Shown one piece after another: positions 1 through 8,833 of a DNA stretch of 64,000 nucleotides. This DNA comes from Micromonospora lutea. GTDB taxonomy: Bacteria > Actinomycetota > Actinomycetes > Mycobacteriales > Micromonosporaceae. Within the stretch, counting starts at the first letter, position 1. Each line of letters opens with the position of its first letter. The stretch covers positions 62,001 through 126,000 of the forward strand of contig NZ_BOPB01000026.1 in the NCBI RefSeq assembly GCF_016863535.1, written 5' to 3'. Below the pieces are notes generated by a model that ran no database searches, was not told the DNA's origin, and was given only the letters and a program-made list of their open reading frames with translations. A program made the position numbers and the translations under genes.

Positions 1-1
1 G

Positions 2-358
2 CGTGAGTACGGCGAGATCTGGACGTCGATGCCCAAGGTGCTCGTCTCGCGTACCCGCGCCAGCGCCGACCACAACACCCGCGTCATCGGCGGGGACGAC
101 GCGATCGAGCAGCTCGCACAGCTACGGGCACAGGTCGACGGGGACATCGGGGTCGGTGGCGCCACCCTCGCCACCGGCCTGCTGCGGGCCGGGCTGCTCG
201 ATGAACTCCTGCTCTTCACCCATCCCGTCGTACTCGGTGCCGGGCGGCTACTCTTCGACGCCCTCGACCTGCCGGTGGAGCTCGACCTGATCGAGCAGGC
301 GTCGTTCGAGCGGGGCGTCACGATGCATCGGTACGCCGTGCGGGGCTCACGTCACTGA
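2..358 (+). CDS. Dihydrofolate reductase/RibD C-terminal domain protein (5' truncated)
   Basis: The reading frame is already open at base 2, so the start lies before the window; 118 residues remain. The visible part carries the nucleotide-binding signature of the RibD/DHFR fold (IGVGGATLATGLLRAGLLDE) followed by LLLFTHPVVLGAGRLLF, the usual C-terminal half of the actinobacterial 'dihydrofolate reductase family' proteins. These are NADPH-dependent reductases of mostly unknown substrate, not necessarily true folate enzymes. An in-frame ATG at base 29 is internal to the fold and unlikely to be the start. The stop codon overlaps the 3' end of the convergent propeller gene by 7 bases. Confidence 0.8.
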   Translation, partial: REYGEIWTSMPKVLVSRTRASADHNTRVIGGDDAIEQLAQLRAQVDGDIGVGGATLATGLLRAGLLDELLLFTHPVVLGAGRLLFDALDLPVELDLIEQASFERGVTMHRYAVRGSRH

Positions 359-1980
359 GGTGAGTCGGTCGGGGTGATGCCGAGGCTGGCCAGGATGGCG
401 CCCTGGTAGATGGTGACCGGTTTGCCGGTGCCGTCGCGCCGGACGATCACCACGGCGTCGAGGTTTCCCGGTTTCTGCCCGCCTCTGGTCGCGCGCAACG
501 AGATCAGCAGGTGTTCGGTGTCGGGGGTGAGGAGCACGGTGTCGACCCGCTGGTCGGGGCCGGCGCCGGTGGGCACCTCGGTCCGGTTGCCGGAGGCGTC
601 GGTCACCAGCAGCCGGTCGGCCCGTTCGTTCCCGTTGTCGTCGGTGAGGGTGTGCAGCACCGCGCCGTGGCCGAGGGTCGCCCGGGGGGTGGCTGTCGGT
701 GGGGCGCTGGTGACCGTGCCGTCGGGGCTGAGGGTGAGGGTCGTACCGTCCGGTCGGAACGACAGCGCCGTCACGGCCGTGGCGTTGGCGGGCGGAGCAT
801 CGTGCTCCAGCACCCGCACCGCCGCCGCCTCTGGCGTGTTCGGGTGGGAGGTCGCGGTCGCGGTGGACAGCCGTACCGACCAGGTGCGGCTGGGGCGGGG
901 AGCCCGCAGGCCGGTGTCGGGCCCGGCCGCCAGCTCCACGACCAGGGCGGTGTCGCCGGAGGCCGTCGCTGTGACGGCGCCGGTGACCGGCGGCAACTGG
1001 GTTCCGGAGCGGTCGGCGCCGCCGTCGACCACCGGGGTGACCGTGCCTGTCTGCAGGTCGAGCACGGCGATCCGCCCGGTGCCGGAGCGGGTGTCGATCA
1101 CGAGGGCGCGCCGCCCGTCGGGGGCGAAGGCGACCTCACCGACAGGGGTGAGCAGGGTACGCACGTCCTTGTCCGGGGTGACCAGGCTGATCGTCCGGAC
1201 GTTGCCGACCCGGTGCAGCACGGCGAACCCGTCCTTGGTGAAGACTCCGGGAACATCCGTTCCGCTGACCGTCACCGTGGGTTCTGTCCGGCCGGTCCTG
1301 GTGTCGGCGATGACGAGTTGCCGGGGTCGGTCGGTGGTCAGCGCGGCGAGGTAGCGGCCGTCCGGTGAGGCGGCGATGGGATGTGACGGCAACGCGATGG
1401 CCCGGCTCGCCGCCCCGGTCGCCAGGTCGATCGCGCCGTAGCGGTCTTCCGACCGGTCCCGCCACACCACGCCGCCTCGGGCGATCGTGCAGGAGGACTC
1501 GACCGCAGGTTGCGTGATCGTGCCGTCGCCGGTCACCGCGAGGCATCGTGACGCCGTGACGGTCAGCGTGTCACCGACGCCGGTGGCCCGTCGGGCGAAC
1601 ACATGGTCGGGGAGCGTGATCTCGCGTAGTCGACCGTCGACGAGCAGGGCGTCCCGGCGATCGTCACCCAGTCCCCGGGCGACGGTCGGGTACCGGGGGT
1701 CACCGAAGGCGACCTCGGCGTGCCGCCGGGCGAGTTGCTGGCCGGCCAGGTCGTCACCGAACCGTTCCACGGCGAGCAGACCGACCAGGTCGGTACGACG
1801 ATCGTCCGCGACGGGCACCGCCAGCACCGCCGGCCCGAGCCCTCGCACCTCGGCCGGTAGCGATACCGCCCGGGCCGGCAGCTCGGTTGATTCGGCTCCG
1901 GTGCCGGTGCAGCCCGTCACCACAGTCAGCACCAGCAACCCCGTCAACCCGGTCCAGCGTGTGCCCCTCATGCCCGCCAT
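352..1980 (-). CDS. Secreted lipoprotein with WD40-like beta-propeller
   Basis: A 542-residue protein with a lipoprotein signal peptide: basic MAGMRGTRW, a hydrophobic stretch and a lipobox ending VTGC near residue 24. The rest is a run of beta-propeller-like blades (ASPDGRYLAALTTD, FAPDGRRALVIDTRSG, SFRPDGTTLTLSPDG), so it is probably a lipid-anchored propeller on the outer face of the membrane. The ATG at 1980 was chosen because AGGTGA lies 5 bases upstream and the signal peptide follows at once; a longer frame to 2085 has no such support. It is divergent from the LytS-type kinase, with 86 bases between starts. The substrate or partner is not evident. Confidence 0.75.
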   Translation of the reverse strand: MAGMRGTRWTGLTGLLVLTVVTGCTGTGAESTELPARAVSLPAEVRGLGPAVLAVPVADDRRTDLVGLLAVERFGDDLAGQQLARRHAEVAFGDPRYPTVARGLGDDRRDALLVDGRLREITLPDHVFARRATGVGDTLTVTASRCLAVTGDGTITQPAVESSCTIARGGVVWRDRSEDRYGAIDLATGAASRAIALPSHPIAASPDGRYLAALTTDRPRQLVIADTRTGRTEPTVTVSGTDVPGVFTKDGFAVLHRVGNVRTISLVTPDKDVRTLLTPVGEVAFAPDGRRALVIDTRSGTGRIAVLDLQTGTVTPVVDGGADRSGTQLPPVTGAVTATASGDTALVVELAAGPDTGLRAPRPSRTWSVRLSTATATSHPNTPEAAAVRVLEHDAPPANATAVTALSFRPDGTTLTLSPDGTVTSAPPTATPRATLGHGAVLHTLTDDNGNERADRLLVTDASGNRTEVPTGAGPDQRVDTVLLTPDTEHLLISLRATRGGQKPGNLDAVVIVRRDGTGKPVTIYQGAILASLGITPTDSPQ

Positions 1981-2066
1981 TGTGATCACCTGCGCAAGTC
2001 GAGGTCCAGGAAGAGGTTCTGGGACCGCACTTGTCCGACCGGCTGCGTTGCCCCTACGTTCTCGGT

Positions 2067-3143
2067 ATGGCGCGCCGGCTGGCACTGTGGACGGTCTGCG
2101 CGACGGTCTGGTGGCTCGGGTACGGCTGGATCGCCGCCCGCAACTACCAGCAGATCACCGCGGAGTGGGGCATCTACGTTCCGTGGTCGGAGGTGCTCAC
2201 CGCCGAGTTGATCACTGCCGGGTTGTGGATTCCACTGACCGTCCTCGCGCTCGCCCTGGCGGCCCGGTTCCCCCTCGGCCGACCGACCCCGCTCGTCCTG
2301 GGCGTGCACCTGGGCGGGCTGGCGGTGGCGGTTTTCGGACGCTGGTGGGTCGTGCACCGGCTCGACGAGTGGCTGGGCTGCTGGCCGGCCCTGCCGCTGC
2401 TCGCCGAACTGGCCGTCGACCAGCGCCCGCAGCACGCGTTCACGTACGCGTTGCTGACCGGTGTCGGTCACGCGCTGCACTACGCGTCGGCGCACCGGCG
2501 GCGCGAGGCCGAGTTGGCTCGCGCGGAGTTGGCCCGGCTGCGCGCGCAGATCCGGCCGCATTTCCTCTTCAACACGCTGAACACGATCGCGGCGGTGGTG
2601 CACGACGACCCGGACCGCGCCGAACGGATGGTCGTCGACCTGGGGACCCTGCTCCGGCAGGCTCTGGAGCACGGCGACGACCGGCCGGTGCCGCTTGCCG
2701 CCGAGGTGGACCTGACCCGCTGCTACCTCGACATCGAACAGCAGCGCTACGGCGACCGGCTCCGGGTGGTCTGGGATGTCTCCGCCGATGCGGCGGAGGC
2801 GCTGGTGCCGCCCCTGGTGCTCCAGCCGCTCGCCGAGAACGCCGTCCGGCACGGGCTGGCGCCCCGGGCCGGTGGCGGTCGGGTGCTCGTCGCCGCGCAC
2901 CGTGACGGTGACACGCTGCGTCTGGTGGTCGAGGACGACGGTGTCGGTCCGCGTGCCGGCTCCGGCTCGGGCGGCATCGGGCTGGCGAGCGTCCGTTCGC
3001 GGCTGCGCGCCGCGTACGGTGTCCGGGCCGAGCTGACGGCCGGCGCGCGGCCGGGTGGCGGGTTCCGGGTGGTGCTGCGCGTTCCGTGGCGGTCGGCGGG
3101 CGCGCAGCGGGTGTCCGTGTCGTCGGCGGCGGGTGTGCGGTGA
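2067..3143 (+). CDS. LytS/YehU-type sensor histidine kinase
   Basis: A 358-residue kinase. Three to four hydrophobic segments (residues ~5-125) form the membrane part. The His_kinase family motif RAQIRPHFLFNTLNTIAAVV (phospho-acceptor His, ~residue 168) and a C-terminal ATPase domain with LQPLAENAVRHGL and DDGVGPR follow. This is the LytS/AgrC-like class, which signals to LytTR response regulators; such a regulator follows directly with a TGATG stop/start overlap. The ATG at 2067 was preferred to a TTG at 2031 because the first membrane helix starts right after it. The signal sensed is unknown. Confidence 0.88.
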   Translation: MARRLALWTVCATVWWLGYGWIAARNYQQITAEWGIYVPWSEVLTAELITAGLWIPLTVLALALAARFPLGRPTPLVLGVHLGGLAVAVFGRWWVVHRLDEWLGCWPALPLLAELAVDQRPQHAFTYALLTGVGHALHYASAHRRREAELARAELARLRAQIRPHFLFNTLNTIAAVVHDDPDRAERMVVDLGTLLRQALEHGDDRPVPLAAEVDLTRCYLDIEQQRYGDRLRVVWDVSADAAEALVPPLVLQPLAENAVRHGLAPRAGGGRVLVAAHRDGDTLRLVVEDDGVGPRAGSGSGGIGLASVRSRLRAAYGVRAELTAGARPGGGFRVVLRVPWRSAGAQRVSVSSAAGVR

Positions 3144-3841
3144 TGCGGGTGCTGGTGGTCGACGACGAGCCGCCGGCCCGTCGGCGGCTGACCGCGCTGC
3201 TGGGCCATCATCCGGATGTCACCGTCGCCGGTTCGTGCGGCACCGCTGACGAGGCGGTACGCGCGATCGCCGCGAGCCGGCCGGACGCGGTCTTCCTCGA
3301 CGTGGCGATGCCGGGCGCGGACGGCTTCGCCGTACTGGACGAACTCGCCGACCCACCGGCGGTGGTCTTCGTGACCGCGCACACCGGGTATGCCACGCGC
3401 GCCTTCGACGTCGCCGCGGTGGACTACCTCGTCAAGCCGTACCACCGGGAACGGTTGGCGATGGCGCTGGACCGGCTCCGCGTGCACCTGCGGCACCGTC
3501 GACCTGCCGTCGGCCGGATCGCGGTCGGCACCGGCGGACGCACCCGGCTGCTCGACCCGGAGGAGGTGGATTATCTGCGGGCCGACGGCAACTACGTGCG
3601 GGTGTACGTGGGCACCGCCAGCTATCCGGTGCGGGCCACCCTGACCGGGCTGCTGTCCACGCTGGACCGTAACGCCTTCCTGCGGGTGCACCGGTCGCTC
3701 GCGGTCCGCCTCGACCGGGTGCGTGACGTGCAGACCCTGCGCCACGGCGAGTTGGCGCTGCGGCTGCGCGACGGCGCGGTGCTGATCTCGGGTCGGGCCT
3801 ACCGTGACGAGGTGCGGCGGGCGCTGGGCCTACCTCTCTGA
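3143..3841 (+). CDS. LytTR-family response regulator
   Basis: A 232-residue regulator. The N-terminal receiver domain shows VVDDEPPAR, the phospho-acceptor region DAVFLDVAMPGADG, a T/S switch in FVTAHTGYA and the conserved Lys in DYLVKPY. The C-terminal half is a LytTR DNA-binding domain (VDYLRADGNYVRVYVG ... FLRVHRSLAVRLDRV), which binds direct repeats with beta-strands rather than a helix-turn-helix. The start shares its A with the kinase stop codon, so the two are translationally coupled and form one two-component system. No LytTR-type repeat was identified nearby, so its targets are unknown. Confidence 0.92.
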   Translation: MRVLVVDDEPPARRRLTALLGHHPDVTVAGSCGTADEAVRAIAASRPDAVFLDVAMPGADGFAVLDELADPPAVVFVTAHTGYATRAFDVAAVDYLVKPYHRERLAMALDRLRVHLRHRRPAVGRIAVGTGGRTRLLDPEEVDYLRADGNYVRVYVGTASYPVRATLTGLLSTLDRNAFLRVHRSLAVRLDRVRDVQTLRHGELALRLRDGAVLISGRAYRDEVRRALGLPL

Positions 3842-3922
3842 CCGCTCCCGTTCGTCCCACGCCCGCTCCCGTCCGTCACGCCGGTGCTCCGACGCCGTCG
3901 CACGCGGGGACACCATCGGCGC

Positions 3923-4801
3923 ATGCGTGAATACCTGGCGTCGGTGGTGACAGTGGCAATTCTGGGATGTCCGGGCGGTCCCGGGCCGTGGGGCGACCCG
4001 CCGGGCACACCCGAACCGGTCGGGCCCGGCGTCATCTCGACCGACGCGTACGAGTGGCGGCTGGCCCTGTCACCGGACCGCAAGACGATGTACTTTCCGC
4101 GCAGCGAGGGCTTCTTCCCGGCCACCCGGCAGGCGACCATCATGGTGTCCGACTGGACGGGCAACGACTGGTCGACACCGAGGGTGGCGCCGTTCTCGGG
4201 GCGGTACCCGGACCTGGATCCGTTCTTCAGCCCCGACGGGCGGACCCTGCACTTCTCCTCGATCCGCCCGGTGAACGGGCAGGAGCGCACCGACGCGGAT
4301 CTGTGGCGGGTGCGGCGTACGCCCGGTGGTGGGTGGGGTGAGCCGGAACACCTCGGGCCGGTCAACAGCCCGGCCGACGAGCTGTATTCGTCGGTCAGCG
4401 CGGATGGCACGCTCTACTTCGCCAGCGAGCGGGCCGGCGGTCTGGGCGGCTGGGACATCTACCGGGCACGACCACGACCGGGTGGTGGGTACGGCCCGGC
4501 GGAGAATCTGGGCGCGCCGGTCAACACGGCCGGCTGGGAGTTCAACCCGACGATCACCGCGAACGGTCGGATGCTGCTCTTCACCGGGTTGAACCGGGCC
4601 GGCGGCGCCGGCAATGGCGACATCTGGGCCAGTCGCCGGGTGGCGGGCGGGTGGTCGCAGCCGACGGGGGTCGGGCCGGTGGTGAACACGGCCGCCGACG
4701 AGTACCACCCGTCGCTGTCGCCGAACCAGGACCGTCTCTTCTACGTCGTCGACGGGGACATCCACCAGGTGGCGATCGACGCCCTGGAGCTACCCCGCTG
4801 A
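3923..4801 (+). CDS. PD40/TolB-like beta-propeller lipoprotein
   Basis: A 292-residue protein with a short lipoprotein signal (MREYLASVVTVAILGC) and then WD40-like PD40 repeats: LSPDRKTMYFPRSE, FSPDGRTLHFSSI, VSADGTLYFASERAGG, ITANGRMLLFTG, LSPNQDRLFYV. PD40 propellers occur in TolB and in many secreted proteins of unknown role. The ATG at 3923 starts the signal peptide; an upstream in-frame start at 3884 would add a basic stretch without purpose. It lies 81 bases after the LytTR regulator on the same strand and could be a target of it. A strong palindromic terminator follows at 4893-4930. Confidence 0.8.
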   Translation: MREYLASVVTVAILGCPGGPGPWGDPPGTPEPVGPGVISTDAYEWRLALSPDRKTMYFPRSEGFFPATRQATIMVSDWTGNDWSTPRVAPFSGRYPDLDPFFSPDGRTLHFSSIRPVNGQERTDADLWRVRRTPGGGWGEPEHLGPVNSPADELYSSVSADGTLYFASERAGGLGGWDIYRARPRPGGGYGPAENLGAPVNTAGWEFNPTITANGRMLLFTGLNRAGGAGNGDIWASRRVAGGWSQPTGVGPVVNTAADEYHPSLSPNQDRLFYVVDGDIHQVAIDALELPR

Positions 4802-4892
4802 TCATCCCGGTCGCGCCGAACCGATCGTCGCGGTTAGGCGACAAGTCGTCGATCCCACGGCTGCTTCCTGGAATCGGGGGTGGAAGCCGCCG

Positions 4893-4930
4893 CCGAGGCC
4901 CGCGGACAGGTGCCTGTCCGCGGGCCTCGG
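4893..4930. terminator. Perfect 18-bp inverted repeat, U-less terminator
   Basis: Arms at 4893-4910 and 4913-4930 are perfectly complementary over 18 bp with a 2-base centre. No T-run follows on either strand. It lies about 90 bases after the PD40 lipoprotein stop and before the promoter of the ABC operon, the place for a terminator of the upstream operon. Palindromes of this kind without U-tracts are common at actinobacterial gene ends. Confidence 0.7.
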
Positions 4931-5094
4931 GTCGCTGGGCGGCGGATCGAGCGGGCTCAGGTGTCGGCGTGCTCGTGGCGCACGGGTGCTCCGAACGGTG
5001 TGCACAGATCCACCGAACGGTGGAGGCGCGAATCAACCCAGGCTCAGACACGACGGTCGACGTGGCAGGATGCGGTACGCCATAACTTCGCAGT

Positions 5095-6024
5095 GTGATC
5101 GCATTGGAAGTACGAAACCTCCATAAGCGCTACGGGTCGCACGTGGCCGTTGACGACGTCTCCTTCACCGTCGAGGAGGGGGAGATCTTCGGCATCATCG
5201 GACCCAACGGCGCCGGCAAGACGACAACCGTCGAGAGCGTCGCCGGCCTGCGAACGCCCGACTCGGGCTCGATCTCCGTGCTGGGACTCGACCCGATCAA
5301 GGACCGGGCACAGGTGCGTGAGCGACTCGGCGTTCAACTGCAGGAGAGCAGCTTCCCAGACGCGATCAAGGTCGCCGAAGCCCTGGAGCTCTACAGCTCC
5401 TTCTACCGGAACCCGGTCGATTGGCGCGAGCTCATGGAGCTCCTTGGTTTGACCGGGAAGCGCAACACGCGGTATAAGGCTCTCTCAGGCGGACAGAAGC
5501 AGCGGCTGTCGATCGCGCTCGCTCTGGTCGGCAATCCGAAGGTCGCGATTCTCGACGAGCTCACGACAGGGCTGGACCCGCAGGCGAGGCGCGACACCTG
5601 GAGCCTCATCGAGCAGGTTCGTGACACGGGCGTCACGATCCTTCTTGTCACGCACTTCATGGATGAAGCGGAGCGCCTCAGTGACCGGATCGCCGTCATC
5701 GACGGTGGTCGGGTCGCCGCTTTGGATACGCCGGCAGGGCTGATCGCACGTTCGAGTGTGGTGCAGCAGGTCCGGTTCCGCGTGGGGCAGCCGCTGGACA
5801 AGAGTGTCCTGGCGGAGCTTCCCGACGTGACCGGTGTCGAGATCACCGGGGATCGCTGGCTGGTCACCGGCCGAGGACAGCTTCTGAGCAGCGTCGCAGG
5901 GGCTCTCGCCCGAGCGCAGGTCGTGGCGGAGGATCTCCGCGTCGAGCAGCGCAATCTCGACGACGCGTTCGTGGCCTTCACGGGCCGCGCCCCGGAGTCT
6001 CCAGAACCCCTTCAGGAAGGCTGA
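5095..6024 (+). CDS. ABC-2 type exporter ATP-binding protein
   Basis: A 309-residue ABC ATPase with Walker A GPNGAGKTTT, signature LSGGQKQRLS, Walker B VAILDELTTGLDP and switch His in LLVTHFMDEAERLSD. The last ~90 residues form the extra C-terminal domain seen in drug or antibiotic exporters of the DrrA/CcmA group. It starts GTG at 5095; a -10-like CATAACT lies only 8 bases upstream, so the mRNA may be leaderless. The permease begins 3 bases after its stop. Walker B has Glu-Leu-Thr instead of the usual Glu-Pro-Thr. Codon use is less G/C-extreme than in the flanking genes. Confidence 0.92.
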   Translation: MIALEVRNLHKRYGSHVAVDDVSFTVEEGEIFGIIGPNGAGKTTTVESVAGLRTPDSGSISVLGLDPIKDRAQVRERLGVQLQESSFPDAIKVAEALELYSSFYRNPVDWRELMELLGLTGKRNTRYKALSGGQKQRLSIALALVGNPKVAILDELTTGLDPQARRDTWSLIEQVRDTGVTILLVTHFMDEAERLSDRIAVIDGGRVAALDTPAGLIARSSVVQQVRFRVGQPLDKSVLAELPDVTGVEITGDRWLVTGRGQLLSSVAGALARAQVVAEDLRVEQRNLDDAFVAFTGRAPESPEPLQEG

Positions 6025-6027
6025 CCC

Positions 6028-6792
6028 ATGTCTGCTCTCACGAACATGGTCAAGATCGAGACGAGGCTCTTCCTTCGGGACTCCGCCACCGTCATCTTCG
6101 GTGTGCTGTTCCCACCGGCACTCCTGCTCGGGCTGGGTGCCATCCCGGCGCTGCGCGAGGCGTCGCCGGAAACCGGCGGACTCCGGCCCATCGACATCTG
6201 GGCCCCGACCGCACTGGTGTTCGGGATGGTGATGATCGCCGTGCAGCACGTCCCGGGGGTGGTCGCGACGTATCGCGAGCGCGGCATCCTGCGCAGGCTG
6301 TCGACCACTCCTGCGCATCCGCGGGGGGTCCTGTTCGCGCAGATGATCGTCGCGTTCGCCTCCGTGATCGGCTCCGCGGCACTCATGATCTTCGTCGCGT
6401 GGGCGGTGTTGGACATCGCGCCGCCCGCGCAGCCCCTGGAGTTCGTCGTCGCCTTCATCGTCGGCTACGCGGCACTGCTCGGGATCGGCATGATCTCCGC
6501 GGCGGTGGTCCGCACGAGCAGCGCCGCAAACCAGATCGGTACCCTCCTGTTCGTTGCGCTGATGTTCTTCGGCGGGGCCTTCCTACCCCGTGTCCTCATG
6601 CCCGACGTGCTGCGCGAGATCGGCGAACTCATACCGCCCGGGCTGCAGGCTCTCACCACGGCATGGTCGGCAGAGGCAGGCGAGATCACCGCCACCGCCG
6701 GTGGGCAGCCGTTCTGGCTGCAGATTGCGGTGACGGCCGGTATCGCCGTGATCGCGAGCGGGATCGCCGCGAAGCTCTTCCGCTGGGAGTAG
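6028..6792 (+). CDS. ABC-2 type transporter permease
   Basis: A 254-residue membrane protein with about six hydrophobic helices and the ABC-2 core (AAVVRTSSAANQIGTLLFVALMFFGGAFLPR ... IPPGLQALTTAWSAEAG). It is the membrane partner of the ATPase encoded 3 bases upstream; one ATPase plus one permease would give a homodimeric exporter. The kinase gene begins 6 bases downstream, so all four genes from 5095 to 8762 look like one operon. Substrate unknown; relatives with this architecture export antibiotics or lipids. Confidence 0.9.
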   Translation: MSALTNMVKIETRLFLRDSATVIFGVLFPPALLLGLGAIPALREASPETGGLRPIDIWAPTALVFGMVMIAVQHVPGVVATYRERGILRRLSTTPAHPRGVLFAQMIVAFASVIGSAALMIFVAWAVLDIAPPAQPLEFVVAFIVGYAALLGIGMISAAVVRTSSAANQIGTLLFVALMFFGGAFLPRVLMPDVLREIGELIPPGLQALTTAWSAEAGEITATAGGQPFWLQIAVTAGIAVIASGIAAKLFRWE

Positions 6793-6798
6793 ACGACG

Positions 6799-8145
6799 AT
6801 GATGCGAGACGCCGGGGCCGGTGAGCGTCCGAGCTCCAGTACCCACGAGTCCGCCATCGCGGAACAAGCAGAGATCGCGAATCGCTCCCGGTTGGCCTGG
6901 AAAGCAGAGCAACTGCGGGTCTGGGACCTGCTGCAGCTGTTCACGCCGTGGCTGCTACTGACGATCTCGACGACCATCTACTTCTCGTGGGTGCTTCCGG
7001 CCTCCGGCGAACCCTTCTGGCCCGAGGGCGCACGCGTCCTCGGGCTGGTCGCGGTCTCGGTGCTGTGGATGCTGTTCGGGCACACGCTGCCCATCAAGAG
7101 GCGAACGCTTCGGCCCGTGCCGATGACCATCTACTTCGTTGGACTGCTGGCACTGTGCGTCGCCCTCATGACCTACTCCGATATCTTCCTCGTCTTCACC
7201 ATTGCGGGCTTCTTCCACGCGTACCTGCTCAGGCCGTGGCCGGTGGGGGTGCTCGGCGTCCTGGCCACCTCCGTGGCCCTCAACGGCTCGGCGATGCACG
7301 TGTGGGCCAACCGGACCCCGGACCTGCTCGCGGAGTTCGTCCTGATCGTCGCCGTGCAGACCGCGGCGATCGGGGTGGGCATCCTGCTGACGGCGCGCAG
7401 CGAACCAGAGGAACGCAAACGGGAGGAACTCGTCGAGCGACTTGAGGCGGCCCTGCACGAGAACGCCGGGCTCCATGCGCAACTGGTCGCCCAGGCCCGG
7501 GAATCCGGGGCCCAGGATGAGCGACAGCGACTGGCCCGCGAAATCCACGACACGCTGGCCCAGGGTCTCGCCGGCATCATCACGCAGCTCCAGGTTGCGG
7601 AGCGTGCCGCGAGAATGCGGGGCGAGACGGAAGAGCACGTCGTGCGTGCTCTTCGGCTCGCGCGCAGCAGCCTGACCGAGGCCAGGCGGTCCGTGCGGGC
7701 GCTCGCTCCCCAGGAACTCGCCAGAGCGCACCTGCCCGACGCGCTTCGCGCGCTGACCGAGCGATGGTCGCAGGAGGAAGGGATAACAGCGCAGTTGGAG
7801 GTCACCGGCACCCGAGAACCACTGAGCCCGGCGATCGAGGTGTCGCTCTTCCGGGTCGCGCAGGAATCGCTGACCAACGTGGCGAAGCACGCGGAGGCCT
7901 CACGCGTCGGTGTGACGCTGTCGTACACAGGCACCGAGGTGCTGTTGGACGTGCGGGATGATGGACGCGGGTTCGTGGAAGGGGTCGGCACCGGCTTCGG
8001 CCTGACGAGCATGCGCCAGCGCATCAGAGGCGTCGGCGGTCACGTGGAGGTACAGAGCGCACCGGGTGAAGGGACATCCGTCAGTGCGCGCGTTCCGGCG
8101 ATCGCCCCCGGGGGTACGACAGCGAAGGAGCAGCCCGACCGATGA
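6799..8145 (+). CDS. NarL-family sensor histidine kinase
   Basis: A 448-residue kinase. The N-terminal ~220 residues contain about six membrane helices. The DHp domain carries the HisKA_3 phospho-acceptor motif ERQRLAREIHDTLAQGLAGI, and the ATPase domain carries FRVAQESLTNVAKHAEA and DDGRGF...GFGLTSMRQR. This class (DesK/LiaS/NarX type) signals to LuxR-type regulators, and one follows with a 4-base ATGA overlap. With the exporter upstream it resembles bacitracin/LiaRS-like detoxification modules, in which the kinase senses the drug or the transporter. Confidence 0.93.
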   Translation: MMRDAGAGERPSSSTHESAIAEQAEIANRSRLAWKAEQLRVWDLLQLFTPWLLLTISTTIYFSWVLPASGEPFWPEGARVLGLVAVSVLWMLFGHTLPIKRRTLRPVPMTIYFVGLLALCVALMTYSDIFLVFTIAGFFHAYLLRPWPVGVLGVLATSVALNGSAMHVWANRTPDLLAEFVLIVAVQTAAIGVGILLTARSEPEERKREELVERLEAALHENAGLHAQLVAQARESGAQDERQRLAREIHDTLAQGLAGIITQLQVAERAARMRGETEEHVVRALRLARSSLTEARRSVRALAPQELARAHLPDALRALTERWSQEEGITAQLEVTGTREPLSPAIEVSLFRVAQESLTNVAKHAEASRVGVTLSYTGTEVLLDVRDDGRGFVEGVGTGFGLTSMRQRIRGVGGHVEVQSAPGEGTSVSARVPAIAPGGTTAKEQPDR

Positions 8146-8762
8146 TCCGGCTATTGATCGTCGACGACCATCCGATCGTGCGGGGCGGCCTTCGCGACAC
8201 CTTCGCGGACGCCGAGGACATCGTCGTGGTCGGCGAGGCCCGTGACGGCGCGGAGGGCGTCGAGCGTGCGAAGGCACTGGCAGCGGACGTCGTTCTCATG
8301 GACCTTCGGATGCCGGGGATGGACGGCGTCGCCGCGACCGCGACCCTGCGCGAGCAGGCCCCCGGTGCCCGGGTGCTCATCCTGACCACCTTCGACAGCG
8401 AGAGCGACGTCCTGCCGGCGATCGAAGCGGGTGCGATCGGTTATCTGCTGAAGGATGCGCTGCCGGAGGAACTGATGCGAGCGGTCCGTGCCGCCGCGCG
8501 TGGAGAGTCGGTGCTCGCCCCGTCGGTGACGCAGCACCTCATGGGGCAGGTTCGGAAGCCCAACGCCGGCACACTGACCGATCGCGAGAAGGAGGTGCTG
8601 CAACTGGTGGCCAACGGCAGTTCGAATCGAGAGGCCGCTGCGGCGTTGTTCATCGGCGAAGCGAGCATCAAGACCCATCTGCAACACATCTACGACAAAC
8701 TCGGCGCTCGTGATCGAGCCTCGGCGGTGGCCGAGGGCTACCGCCGTCGCCTGCTCACGTGA
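8142..8762 (+). CDS. NarL/LuxR-family response regulator
   Basis: A 206-residue regulator. The receiver domain shows IVDDHPIVRGGL, the acceptor Asp in DVVLMDLRMPGMDGV, the switch Thr in LILTTFDSE and Lys in YLLKDALPEEL. The C-terminal LuxR helix-turn-helix is LTDREKEVLQLVANGSSNRE...EASIKTHLQHIYDKLGARDR. It overlaps the kinase stop by 4 bases. It probably controls the exporter operon at 5095, whose promoter lies immediately before that gene. Confidence 0.94.
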   Translation: MIRLLIVDDHPIVRGGLRDTFADAEDIVVVGEARDGAEGVERAKALAADVVLMDLRMPGMDGVAATATLREQAPGARVLILTTFDSESDVLPAIEAGAIGYLLKDALPEELMRAVRAAARGESVLAPSVTQHLMGQVRKPNAGTLTDREKEVLQLVANGSSNREAAAALFIGEASIKTHLQHIYDKLGARDRASAVAEGYRRRLLT

Positions 8763-8833
8763 CGCCCGCCGCCGGCCACCGCACAGCAGGACCACCGAGA
8801 TCGGGGTACCCGTCGGCTCGCGCGCGGGCCGGT

